This document shows, one piece after another, positions 39,000 through 50,449 of a stretch of 64,000 nt of DNA. A model generated the notes under the pieces. The model was not told where the DNA came from, did not search any database, and saw only the letters and a list, made by a program, of their open reading frames with translations. Source of the stretch: Laterigemmans sp052161645 (GTDB lineage: Bacteria > Planctomycetota > Planctomycetia > Pirellulales > Pirellulaceae); the NCBI GenBank assembly GCA_052161645.1, contig CP197414.1; one strand, 5' to 3'. Within the stretch, counting starts at the first letter, position 1. Each line of letters starts with the position of its first letter. The position numbers and the translations under genes were made by a program.

Positions 39000-40835
39000 G
39001 TGAGATCCATCGTTCCAACAACGCTTGCCGCCACTTTGATTCTGCTCAACGCGACAATCAGCTGGGCGCAAACTGTGCCACCAACGACGAGCTCGGTGTC
39101 GGCTAACGAGTCCGTTGCAACCGTGCTTGCTTCGGATTTCTTTGCTGAAACGCGCGTCGACTTAGAACAGCAATGGCCGAACAATAGGACAATTCGATTT
39201 GTCTTCCATGGCCATTCCGTTCCCGCTGGCTATTTCAAAACGCCCACGATACAGCGATTCCAGAGCTATCCGGTCTTGTTTCAGCAGCAGATGTGCGACG
39301 CTTTTCCGACAGCCGCGATCGACATCTCGATTACGGCCATTGGCGGTGAAAACTCTCAACGCGGAGCGGAACGTTTTCAACAAGAAGTGCTGAACCTAAA
39401 ACCAGACGTGGTATTTATCGACTATTGCCTTAACGACCGCCGCATCGGACTACCCGCAGCCCGCGCCGCTTGGAGTGAAATGATCGACCGCAGCGTGCGG
39501 GCCGGAATTAAGCTAGTCCTGCTGACCCCGACTCCCGACGCAGGTACGGACCTGCTGGACGACGACACGCCGCTGGCGCAGCATGCACAACAAGTTAGAG
39601 ACTTAGGTGCCGCATACGGCTTACCCGTCGTCGATGCCTACGCTGCCTTTCGCCAACAAGTCGCCGCCGGCACACCGCTTGAAAATCTCTTATCACAATC
39701 AAACCATCCCAATCTCGGCGGCCACCGAATCGTCGCAAATCTAATCACCGCCTTGTTTTCACCACAGACCACCAACCCAGCAAGCACCCAGTCAGCAGAC
39801 GCCAACATGCCCGCTTCGCTATCTCTGGGCGCCGCCAACCAGTGGGCTCAATTGGTCCTCAATGGGGTCGACACCGAGTTTCCCAACAAGCTGGCTTTGG
39901 TCTACACGAATGCGGAACAGATCAAGACTCCCCGCGAGCACTTTCCGGCATTTTTTGGCTGTTATGATTGGCACAGCAGCGTGCATGGCCATTGGGTCTT
40001 GGTCCGCTTGCTGAAACAATATCCAACAATCGAGTCGGCAGCCCTTATTCGCCGAGTTCTGACGGAGCATCTCACCGCTGATAATTTGCGTCGCGAAGCC
40101 GAGTTTTTTTCGCGAGACGAGCAAAAGACGTTTGAGCGGATGTACGGTTGGGCGTGGCTGCTGCGATTAGCCATCGAGCTTGATGGCTGGGACGATCCCG
40201 ACGCGATCGCGTGGCGGAAAAATCTCCAGCCCCTGGAAAACCTACTCGTGCAACGCATTGAAGCTTACCTGCCCTTGCTGAGCTTTCCCATCCGCACTGG
40301 CCAACACCCCGACACGGCATTTGCGCTGGGACAAATTTTAGATTATGCTCGCCTAATGAAACTAGCCGGCCTTGAACAACTGGCGGTCGACCGCGCACTT
40401 ACTTTCTACCGTGAAGACATCGATTACCCGGTACACTACGAACCATCGGGGCATGACTTCTTTTCATCCTGCTGGAACGAAGCCGACTTGATGCGGCGAG
40501 TGCTAACCGAGGAAGAGTTTATCGACTGGCTGAATGCTTTCCTGCCACACTTGGCGAGCCAATTGACCGACGGCACGATAGCGCCGGTGGTCGTAAGTGA
40601 CCTCAGTGATCCCAAGCTGGTGCATCTAGCCGGACTCAACCTGCATCGCGCTTGGTGCTTGCGATCAGTCGCTCAATCGCTTCCCGCCGATCACCCGCTA
40701 CGCGGCGGTTTGCTGACTAGTGCTCAAGCGCACCTGACTGCCGGCTTGCAATATATCAATAGTGGCCATTACGAAGGGGACCATTGGTTGGCCACTTTTG
40801 GCCTCTACGCTAGCGAAGGCATCGGCATTGATTGA
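39000..40835 (+). CDS. Exported SGNH-hydrolase / DUF2891 fusion protein
   Basis: 611 residues from GTG 39000, with a signal peptide (VPTTLAATLILLNATISWAQ). Residues about 65-255 form an SGNH (GDSL-like) esterase. Block I is FVFHGHSVPAGYF with the presumed nucleophile Ser73, block II is GGEN (116-119), block III is DYCLNDRR (141-148), and the C-terminal block is SNHPNLGGHR with His236. Residues about 275-611 match DUF2891: FPAFFGCYDWHSSVHGHWVL (315-334) and later FFSSCWNEADLMRR. DUF2891 proteins are normally stand-alone. The fusion suggests that both halves act on the same, probably polysaccharide-derived, substrate outside the cytoplasm; this is inference. Confidence 0.85.
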   Translation: MRSIVPTTLAATLILLNATISWAQTVPPTTSSVSANESVATVLASDFFAETRVDLEQQWPNNRTIRFVFHGHSVPAGYFKTPTIQRFQSYPVLFQQQMCDAFPTAAIDISITAIGGENSQRGAERFQQEVLNLKPDVVFIDYCLNDRRIGLPAARAAWSEMIDRSVRAGIKLVLLTPTPDAGTDLLDDDTPLAQHAQQVRDLGAAYGLPVVDAYAAFRQQVAAGTPLENLLSQSNHPNLGGHRIVANLITALFSPQTTNPASTQSADANMPASLSLGAANQWAQLVLNGVDTEFPNKLALVYTNAEQIKTPREHFPAFFGCYDWHSSVHGHWVLVRLLKQYPTIESAALIRRVLTEHLTADNLRREAEFFSRDEQKTFERMYGWAWLLRLAIELDGWDDPDAIAWRKNLQPLENLLVQRIEAYLPLLSFPIRTGQHPDTAFALGQILDYARLMKLAGLEQLAVDRALTFYREDIDYPVHYEPSGHDFFSSCWNEADLMRRVLTEEEFIDWLNAFLPHLASQLTDGTIAPVVVSDLSDPKLVHLAGLNLHRAWCLRSVAQSLPADHPLRGGLLTSAQAHLTAGLQYINSGHYEGDHWLATFGLYASEGIGID

Positions 40836-40852
40836 ATGTGAGCACTAAGTCG

Positions 40853-40945
40853 CTGTTAGCCGCTACGGCGCTAGCCGCGGTTCCCGTTTTGAACCGAACT
40901 CGCCACGTGCAACAGAACGGTGGCTAGCGCCAAAACCGCTAACAG
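40853..40945. repeat. Pair of inverted REP-like elements
   Basis: Two 30-bp copies in opposite orientation, 40853-40882 (plus) and 40916-40945 (minus), separated by 33 bases. The shared core is GTTAGC, then GGCGCTAGCC. They begin 18 bases after the stop of the SGNH/DUF2891 gene. Together they could form a long hairpin in RNA. Confidence 0.75.
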
Positions 40946-41057
40946 TGCGTTAGCCGGGGCGCCACGCCCAGCGCGGAGGGCGATCAGCAAACTGCCAGAC
41001 AGATCAGTGACAACAAAAAAATGATTAAGGAAAAATGGAGATTGTAAAATGCAAAAT

Positions 41058-43656
<2,599 letters not shown>

Positions 43657-44604
43657 CTGGCGGTGCGGGATTCAGCGGCGTCCACCGTTGGCCGCCATTG
43701 CGGGAGACCAACAGGCCGCCACTTTGCAGCGCGGCGATTGCCGTATCAGCGTGCACATGCAGCAACGAACAAGGGCCGGGCGCCGACAAGGCGGCTAGTT
43801 GCCAGTTGGCCAGATCAAATTGAAATAAGACGCCCTGATGGTCACACAACGTAACGCCCGCGGAGTTTAACGAGAGCGCAGTCGCCGGAAACGACTGGTC
43901 ACCATCGATAACTCGCCAGCTGAGACCTTGATCTTCGGAGACAAACAATCGCCCCAGATGGATCGACGACCAGTCTCCGCTGGCAATCCAAACTCCACCC
44001 GGCAGACGCGTGAAAGCGGTCAGGGCGGGCAAGTCGCTGGGAACTGATTCCCAGCTCGCACCCCCATCGCGAGTTCGCAAGATGACACCTCGGCTGAGCC
44101 CCGTGTCCGTTTCATACCAACCGCCCACCACGACCCCATCGCGCGGACTCAAGAACGAAACGGCTCGCAGCGAAGCGCTCGTGCCACTTGACTGCGGGCG
44201 CCAATTATCACCACCATCTCGGGTCACCAAAATGACACCCAAGTCACCCACAGCCCAGCCTTGGTCGGGATCCAAAAACTGAACATCCCACAGGCCCGCA
44301 TCATCCAGCCGACTAGCGGGAATCTCGATCGCAGGAAGATCGACTGCTTGTCCGCAGGCTGAGTGCCAAATCGCGGGACAAAGCACGAGCAACAACGCAA
44401 GGCACGCGACCCAGCACCTGCCAGCCCAGCAATCATCTCCCCGAACTGCTCGCTCACCAGCAAACACACGATCGCTGGATCGTCTTTCGCTCCCGGAAAG
44501 CAGAGTGTGCTCAGACTTTCGCGGCGGGAAAGACGACACGAAACTGCTTTGGACCTGCACCGCTTCCATGCTCATGCTGATACTTCCTGATAGCTGGTCG
44601 TCGA

Positions 44605-45066
44605 TCAACCGGCGGGATTTAGTGATTTTCCGAGCGCGATGCCGACGACTACCGCCAAGCAACCAAAAACAAGATTAGCCGACAAACAGAGCGCGCTGAG
44701 CATCCAGCGTTGATCTGCGGCCAGCGCCACCGACTCCAGGGCGAGGGTGGAAAAAGTCGTCAAGCCACCCAGCAAGCCAACTTTGATTGCGACTTGTTGA
44801 TGGGCCGCTAACTTACCTCCCGAACTGAGGTAACCAGTCAACACGCCAATCGCCAAGCAGCCGATGAGATTTGCCGCAAATGTGCCTAGATAGCTGCTGC
44901 TTCCGGGCAACCAGACGGCCAATCGCGTCAAACCATAACGCAGCAAACTACCCACCGCTCCGCCGCAAGCGACGCCGACCAGTTCCCATAATATGGGGCG
45001 TCCCACCATTGCCAGCAGCGGACAGCAGGTGAAGGCAAATTGTGAAGATGGCCGTGCTGGGGTCAT
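44605..45066 (-). CDS. crcB: CrcB/Fluc fluoride channel
   Basis: 153 residues, or 134 from ATG 45009, which would begin MVGRPILWELVGVACGG. Four helices are visible. Family motifs: GGAVGSLLRYG near the N-terminus, the pore Asn in GTFAANLIGC, and the central-break segment GLLGGLTTFST, where the Fluc family binds Na+ and lines the fluoride path with Phe. It exports fluoride as a dual-topology dimer. No fluoride riboswitch was recognised upstream. The downstream YCF48 gene is on the same strand with a short gap. Confidence 0.9.
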   Translation of the reverse strand: MTPARPSSQFAFTCCPLLAMVGRPILWELVGVACGGAVGSLLRYGLTRLAVWLPGSSSYLGTFAANLIGCLAIGVLTGYLSSGGKLAAHQQVAIKVGLLGGLTTFSTLALESVALAADQRWMLSALCLSANLVFGCLAVVVGIALGKSLNPAG

Positions 45067-45133
45067 TTGGCACCAGGCGAATCAATGGTATGATGGTATG
45101 TCCAGGTGTGAACCTGGAGGCTTAATGAACTGT

Positions 45134-45194
45134 CTGTTAGCCGTTTTGGCGCTAGCCACGGTTTGCGTTAGCCGTTTTAGCGCTAGCCACGGTC
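45134..45194. repeat. Tandem pair of REP-like elements between crcB and ilvB
   Basis: Two direct copies with a 31-bp period (45134-45163 and 45165-45194). Each carries GTTAGCCGTTTT followed by GCGCTAGCCACGGT. They are the best conserved copies in the window and lie in the divergent gap between crcB and ilvB. Confidence 0.8.
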
Positions 45195-45347
45195 ATTGGA
45201 CCAATTTACGCATTGCCCATTCGCGATTTGCTCTTTAGATTCGTATTTATAGCCGACCACGTAAATATCAATCTTGGCGACCATAAACGCGTAACGACAA
45301 ACACTCAACGAAAACCCCTTCGCAAACTAGTACGGAACAGTAAACGC

Positions 45348-47123
45348 ATGAGTACCACGAAAACCGCCGACGGATCCTGCGTAATGACCGGAGCCGACAT
45401 CCTGGTTCAGTCGCTGATCAATCACGGCGTCGAGGTCCTATTTGCGTACCCAGGTGGCGCCAGCATGCCGCTGCACCAAGCGCTGACTCGCGCCGGAGAC
45501 AAACTCCGCACGATTTTACCGCGGCACGAGCAGGGGGGCGGGTTTGCCGCTCAGGGTTACGCCCGTAGCACCGGCCGCGTGGGCGTTGTGATGGCGACCA
45601 GCGGCCCTGGTGCAACCAACTTGGTGACCGCCATCGCCGATGCCAAGCTCGACAGCGTGCCGATGGTCTGCATCACGGGTCAAGTTCCCACGGCGGTAAT
45701 TGGCACCGATGCCTTTCAAGAAACACCGATCGTGGAAGTCTGTCGCGGCATCACCAAACATCACTATTTGGTCACTGACGTTCGCACTTTGCCGCGGATC
45801 ATGAAGGAAGCTTTTCACATCGCCACTACCGGTCGTCCAGGACCTGTGTTGGTCGATTTGCCAAAAGATATCCAGCTCGAATCGACCGAAGTCGACTGGG
45901 ACGTGCCGATGGACTTGCCCGGCTATAATCCAGTTCGTCCCCCGGTGGCTGCGGAAAAAGTCAACCAAGTTGCCGCGGCGATCCGGCGGGCTCGACGCCC
46001 TGTGATCTACGCTGGCGGCGGCATCATCATCTCCGGTGCGGCCGCCCAGCTGCGGGAATTGGTCGAAAAGACCGGCATCCCCGTGACCACGACCGTGATG
46101 GGTCTGGGGATTTACCCTGGCGACGATGAATTATCGCTCGATATGCTCGGTATGCATGGCTCCGCTTACTCCAACTATGCCGTCCGTGATTGCGACTTGT
46201 TGTTGGCCCTTGGCGTGCGGTTTGACGATCGCGTCACCGGACATGTCGAGTCCTTTGCAAAGAACGCGAAAATTGTTCACGTCGACGTCGATGCGGCTGA
46301 GCTAAACAAGAACAAAGTCGTCCATATTCCAGTGTGCGGCGACGTTGGGCAGTTCTTGGGCGAGCTCAACGCTGTGGTCGAGCCCCCCGAAGATTGCAGC
46401 GATTGGGTACGGCACTGCAAGAAACTCAAACAGCAATTCCCGTTCAGCTACGACGAACAGTTTGACGGGATTTTGCAACAGCACGCGATTCGTGAACTCT
46501 GCAATGCCACCCGTGATCGCGATCCCTACGTGGCGGTCGGCGTTGGCCAGCACCAGATGTGGGCGGCCCAGTTCTTCAAATTCCAGCGTCCACGAACTTG
46601 GCACAGCAGCAGCGGGCTCGGCACGATGGGCTTCGGTCTGCCGGCAGCGATGGGCATCCAAGCCGCCAACCCCGGCTCGTTGGTGATTGACATCGACGGG
46701 GATGGCAGTTTTCAGATGAACATTCAGGAGCTAGCCACGCTGCACTGCGAAAAATTGCCCGTGAAAGTGTTGTTGCTCAACAACCAACACTTGGGGATGG
46801 TCGTGCAGTGGGAAGACCGCTTCATGAATCGCAACCGGGCGCACACTTATCTGGGACCGATCGACCACCTGGAAGCTCGCGGTGCAAGTGATGCCGACCG
46901 CTTTGCCTACGCCGGTGACCGTTATCCGAACTTTGTGCAGATCGCCAAGGGTTACGGCTGCGGAGCGGCCACCGTACGGCTGAAATCGGACCTGCGAGCG
47001 GCGATTGACGAGATGCTCAGCTACGACGGACCCTTCGTACTGGATGTCGAGGTGCCGTATCAAGAGCACGTGGTGCCGATGATTCCGTCCGGGAAAACTG
47101 TCGATGACATGATCCTGCAGTAA
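45348..47123 (+). CDS. ilvB: Acetolactate synthase large subunit
   Basis: 591 residues from ATG 45348; the frame is open further upstream but crosses the REP-like elements. The enzyme condenses pyruvate with pyruvate or 2-oxobutyrate, the first common step of branched-chain amino acid synthesis. The catalytic Glu is Glu61 in LPRHEQGGGFAAQGYAR. The FAD/domain-2 region contains VIYAGGGIIISGAAAQLREL. The ThDP-Mg2+ motif is GDGSFQMNIQELATLHCEKL ending in LLLNN. Length and motifs are those of the anabolic, FAD-containing enzyme. No ilvN or ilvC lies beside it, and a strong terminator follows, so it appears monocistronic. Confidence 0.95.
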   Translation: MSTTKTADGSCVMTGADILVQSLINHGVEVLFAYPGGASMPLHQALTRAGDKLRTILPRHEQGGGFAAQGYARSTGRVGVVMATSGPGATNLVTAIADAKLDSVPMVCITGQVPTAVIGTDAFQETPIVEVCRGITKHHYLVTDVRTLPRIMKEAFHIATTGRPGPVLVDLPKDIQLESTEVDWDVPMDLPGYNPVRPPVAAEKVNQVAAAIRRARRPVIYAGGGIIISGAAAQLRELVEKTGIPVTTTVMGLGIYPGDDELSLDMLGMHGSAYSNYAVRDCDLLLALGVRFDDRVTGHVESFAKNAKIVHVDVDAAELNKNKVVHIPVCGDVGQFLGELNAVVEPPEDCSDWVRHCKKLKQQFPFSYDEQFDGILQQHAIRELCNATRDRDPYVAVGVGQHQMWAAQFFKFQRPRTWHSSSGLGTMGFGLPAAMGIQAANPGSLVIDIDGDGSFQMNIQELATLHCEKLPVKVLLLNNQHLGMVVQWEDRFMNRNRAHTYLGPIDHLEARGASDADRFAYAGDRYPNFVQIAKGYGCGAATVRLKSDLRAAIDEMLSYDGPFVLDVEVPYQEHVVPMIPSGKTVDDMILQ

Positions 47124-47219
47124 TCAAGCCCCCCCCTTTTAGGTTAACGTTCGTTGGGAAGGTTAGCGAAAAAGCTATCGCGCTGGGTATAGCCTCGGGC
47201 GACTTGAGTAATCACAATA

Positions 47220-47245
47220 AGCGAGATGAAAGTCTCGCTTTTTTT
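47220..47245 (+). terminator. Rho-independent terminator of ilvB
   Basis: A perfect 7-bp stem, AGCGAGA (47220-47226) with TCTCGCT (47233-47239), a 6-base loop TGAAAG and a run of seven T. It lies 97 bases after the ilvB stop. Confidence 0.9.
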
Positions 47246-47297
47246 CGTGGATCCGCTCCCGAAATCCTTCCCCAGACACTTGCCCGCCTGACGTACT

Positions 47298-48320
47298 ATG
47301 CCCCACCTGATGTCGATGCGATGTGCTGCCGCCGCAGTTTCTCTGACCATCACCCTGGCCATCAGCCTGGTCGCCACTGTTCACGGCCAAGCTCCCGCCA
47401 CGATTGGTCGTATTGAACCATTGGACCCACGTTTTGCGGAGCTTGTTGCCGAGGATGCTCGCATCGAAGTCATCGCCAGCGGTTTTACATGGACCGAGGG
47501 TCCGGTCTGGGTCCCGACCGCAGCTGGCGGGCATTTGTTATTTTCGGACATCCCTCGCAACACGATATTCAAATGGTCCCCCAGCACTGGCGTTGAGGAA
47601 TTCATGCGGCCCAGCGGTTACACCGGGGTCAGCTATTACGGCTTGGAGCCGGGCAGTAATGGGTTGGCCCTGGATGGGCAAGGCCGCCTGTTAGCCTGCG
47701 AGCATGGTGACCGTCGGGTCAGCATGCTAACCCAAGGAGGCGGGAAAGTTACGTTAGTCGATCGCTTCGAGGGGCGTCGACTGAACAGTCCCAACGACTT
47801 GGTGGTTCATTCCTCGGGCGATATTTTTTTCACAGATCCGCCATACGGTTTGCCTGATCGAGCGGACGATCCCCGACGCGAGTTGGATTTTTGCGGCGTC
47901 TTTCGCTTGGACGAGGACGGCAAACTGACATTGCTGACCAAGCAATTAGCGCGGCCCAATGGGATTGGTCTCTCACCGGACGAGAAGACCATGTATGTCG
48001 CGCAGAGTGACCCGTCGCGAGCGATTTGGATGGCATTTCCGGTCGCAGATGATTTAACGTTAGGCGAGGGTCGAGTTATCTATGACGCCACGGACCAGGT
48101 TGGCCAATTGCCCGGGCTTCCGGATGGGATGTGCATTGATTCTAGCGGCATCATTTGGGCCAGCGGCCCTGGCGGGATTTACGTCTTTGATCCGGAAGGA
48201 AAGCTCTTAGGTCGTTTATTGACGGGCGAGCGAACCAGCAACTGTTCGCTGGGGGGAGCTGACGGCAAGACGCTATTCATCACCGCCGACAGCTACCTCT
48301 GCCGCATCACCCTCAAGTAG
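47298..48320 (+). CDS. Exported SMP-30/gluconolactonase-family lactonase
   Basis: 340 residues with a signal peptide (AAAAVSLTITLAISLVATVH, cleavage near HGQA). The six-bladed propeller signatures are present: FTWTEGPVWVP with the metal-binding Glu, LNSPNDLVVHSSGDIFFTDP with the Asn and Asp ligands, and LPDGMCIDSSGIIWAS. Family members hydrolyse sugar lactones with a divalent metal. Export suggests action on external or periplasmic lactones. It lies between the ilvB terminator and a convergent lipoprotein gene. Confidence 0.9.
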   Translation: MPHLMSMRCAAAAVSLTITLAISLVATVHGQAPATIGRIEPLDPRFAELVAEDARIEVIASGFTWTEGPVWVPTAAGGHLLFSDIPRNTIFKWSPSTGVEEFMRPSGYTGVSYYGLEPGSNGLALDGQGRLLACEHGDRRVSMLTQGGGKVTLVDRFEGRRLNSPNDLVVHSSGDIFFTDPPYGLPDRADDPRRELDFCGVFRLDEDGKLTLLTKQLARPNGIGLSPDEKTMYVAQSDPSRAIWMAFPVADDLTLGEGRVIYDATDQVGQLPGLPDGMCIDSSGIIWASGPGGIYVFDPEGKLLGRLLTGERTSNCSLGGADGKTLFITADSYLCRITLK

Positions 48321-48333
48321 TCCCACTCTGTGG

Positions 48334-48375
48334 TTGATCAAAAACCATTGATCAAAAACCATTGATCAAAAACCG
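48334..48375. repeat. Three tandem 14-bp repeats
   Basis: Three copies of TTGATCAAAAACCA (the last ends in G) lie directly after the lactonase stop, in a convergent gap. Each contains the palindrome TTGATCAA. Confidence 0.9.
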
Positions 48376-48492
48376 TTGGGTACGCAACAGCCGCGAATTT
48401 TTTGAGGTGCTGTGTTCGCCGCAACCCAACTCGCGTGCCCTTCGCCCCCGTTCCTGCTGCCGCAGGCGGTGAAACCTGGCCTTGATTGAACC

Positions 48493-49506
48493 TCATTGCG
48501 ACTCGCGTTGGGGGCGGACAAAGAGCCAGCCGCCCGGCGGTGGAGGCAAGTTAAAACTGTTGGCCAAATCAAGCTGACGTTGTTCGATCCAGATCACCGT
48601 TTCCGCATACATTCGCTTGCGACCGATGACCAAGGCTTGTCGCGCCAGCCCCTTGCCGGTGACTAAGTCTTGGCGAGCGACCGCGGCCAGCGCCAGGTTG
48701 TGCAGACCCGCGTGGTTGCGAGGATGTTTTTCGACGACCTGCTGCCAAATCTGCTCGGCACCCGCCCAGTCGCCTTGCTCCGCCAGCGCGTTGCCGTGAC
48801 GGATCTCGCGTGAACCCAACGACACCCAAGGCTCCGCCAGAGGAGTCGATAACTTTTTGATATGGGGTGACAATAATTCCCAACTACGGAGCGCCATTCG
48901 CTCGGCTAGCTCTTCGTCGCTGGAAACCGTAACCGGCAATCCGCCCACAATTTGATTCCGGCGGACGTCGAGCAATTTCCAGGAAACGGTCACGTGTTCG
49001 GTCGTCGCTGGATTGGGGGAGGCGTTGGTGGCCACCGTTGATTGCTGGCTGGCAATAGGCGCTAATGGGTCCGTCGCAGCGGCAGAGGATTCCCCTGAGC
49101 GATTCATGTTGCCACGCCGGAGCTGAAGAATTTCGCCGAACAACAGATAGTCGATGTCGTGTTGATGAGCGGCATGCAGCAGCGCCACATCGCTCGGCAT
49201 TTGTTCGACAGCGGAAGCGAGTTGAATGGTGGACTGTGTTTGCAGTGCTTGCTGGGTAATCAGTTGGACTTTTCGACTTGGTTCCGGCGGTGCGGTGCTC
49301 AGCAGCGCATGCTGAAGTCGAGAGGCCATAGGTTCCGGCCCCACGATTTCGGCGATCAGCACTGATTTGCCGGCTGTGCGATTAATTTTCGGCGGGACCC
49401 AAACGTGCAGGGGTGCCCGAGTGCTGCGGCAGCCCAAGCAGCATGCCATCAGCCAACAGGGCAACAGCCAACAAGCCAGTAATCGTCTAGACTGCAAGAA
49501 TTCCAT
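48493..49506 (-). CDS. Lipoprotein with C-terminal TPR-like repeats
   Basis: 337 residues. The lipobox-type signal is WLLPCWLMACCLGCRS, with the acylated Cys probably in LGC. The middle part (about 45-195) resembles lipoproteins that combine a GNA1162/DUF-like beta fold (HQHDIDYLLFGEILQLRRGN; VSWKLLDVRRNQIVGGLPVT). The C-terminal part (about 235-310) has TPR character (GDWAGAEQIWQQVVEKHPRN, HAGLHNLALAAVARQDLVTG). No enzyme motif is seen. It is divergent from the isochorismatase-family gene with only 58 bases between starts. Confidence 0.75.
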   Translation of the reverse strand: MEFLQSRRLLACWLLPCWLMACCLGCRSTRAPLHVWVPPKINRTAGKSVLIAEIVGPEPMASRLQHALLSTAPPEPSRKVQLITQQALQTQSTIQLASAVEQMPSDVALLHAAHQHDIDYLLFGEILQLRRGNMNRSGESSAAATDPLAPIASQQSTVATNASPNPATTEHVTVSWKLLDVRRNQIVGGLPVTVSSDEELAERMALRSWELLSPHIKKLSTPLAEPWVSLGSREIRHGNALAEQGDWAGAEQIWQQVVEKHPRNHAGLHNLALAAVARQDLVTGKGLARQALVIGRKRMYAETVIWIEQRQLDLANSFNLPPPPGGWLFVRPQRESQ

Positions 49507-49564
49507 ATTCGTCTCGATAGTAAAACCAGCTTCTTGACGTCAAGAGATCCCCTAGCCCTCGAGA

Positions 49565-50227
49565 ATGAACGTGAACACAGAGTCCCCCGTCGCCAATTGG
49601 CGGAGCCCCCGCCTGTTGGAGAGCCAAACCAGCGGTCTGGTTGTCATCGATATTCAGGATCGCCTGGTCGAACAAATATCCGAGCGGCGTCGTTTGATTT
49701 GGAACACTTCGCGGCTGCTGCGGGCCGCCAAGCTGTTGGAGGTGCCCGTGATGTGCAGCGAGCAATATCCGGCGAAACTTGGCGATACCGTGGAGCCGTT
49801 ATTGGAACACCTGCCGGAGCGCCATGAAAAGCGTGATTTCAGCGCCGCCGTGTTGACCGCCCAGTTTCAGGCTTGGGCGGCTGCCGAACACTCCCAGCTG
49901 GTCTTGGTCGGTATCGAAACGCACGTTTGCTTGCTGCAATCCGCTTTGGATTTAACGGCGGCTGGGTTTGACGTCTTTGTGGTCGTCGATGCCGTTGGCT
50001 CGCGAAATCGAGAGGACCATGGGGTGGCGATTGATCGTCTGCGAGACGAAGGGGTTAGTTTGACCACCACGGAAAGCGTGATGTTTGAGTGGTGCCGCAC
50101 CTCGCTGCATCCCAACTTTAAGGCGATCAGCCAATTGGTCCAAGAGAGTCCCGGCGAGATCGGTCCCGGAATTGGTTTTGGTGGAATCGGCTTTGCGACT
50201 GAACGGCGACCACGCGGAGGAGGCTGA
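49565..50227 (+). CDS. Isochorismatase-family cysteine hydrolase
   Basis: 220 residues. The catalytic triad of the family is visible: Asp29 in LVVIDIQDRL, Lys89 in HEKRDFSA and Cys122 in GIETHVCLLQSALDL. The typical cis-peptide region VLVGIETHV is intact. Many such enzymes are amidases (nicotinamidase-like or YcaC-like); the substrate cannot be inferred. The C-terminal 30 residues are Gly-rich and probably flexible. Confidence 0.9.
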   Translation: MNVNTESPVANWRSPRLLESQTSGLVVIDIQDRLVEQISERRRLIWNTSRLLRAAKLLEVPVMCSEQYPAKLGDTVEPLLEHLPERHEKRDFSAAVLTAQFQAWAAAEHSQLVLVGIETHVCLLQSALDLTAAGFDVFVVVDAVGSRNREDHGVAIDRLRDEGVSLTTTESVMFEWCRTSLHPNFKAISQLVQESPGEIGPGIGFGGIGFATERRPRGGG

Positions 50228-50449
50228 ATTCCCCGTTGGCTTTGATATACTGGTCGACAAATGCCCGCTGGCTATCCTGACGTGGCGAATCGTGTTTAGA
50301 ATGGTCGGCAGAGGAGTGAAGGCACTGGCGGAAAAGCTGGTGATCGGTCGTCGCTTCTGCCACCACGTTTCCGATCATGCCTTTTTCCTTCGCCATGGCC
50401 TTGCGGTCCCTCCTAATTTCCTTCCATTGATTATTTTCGCCTGGGAATC

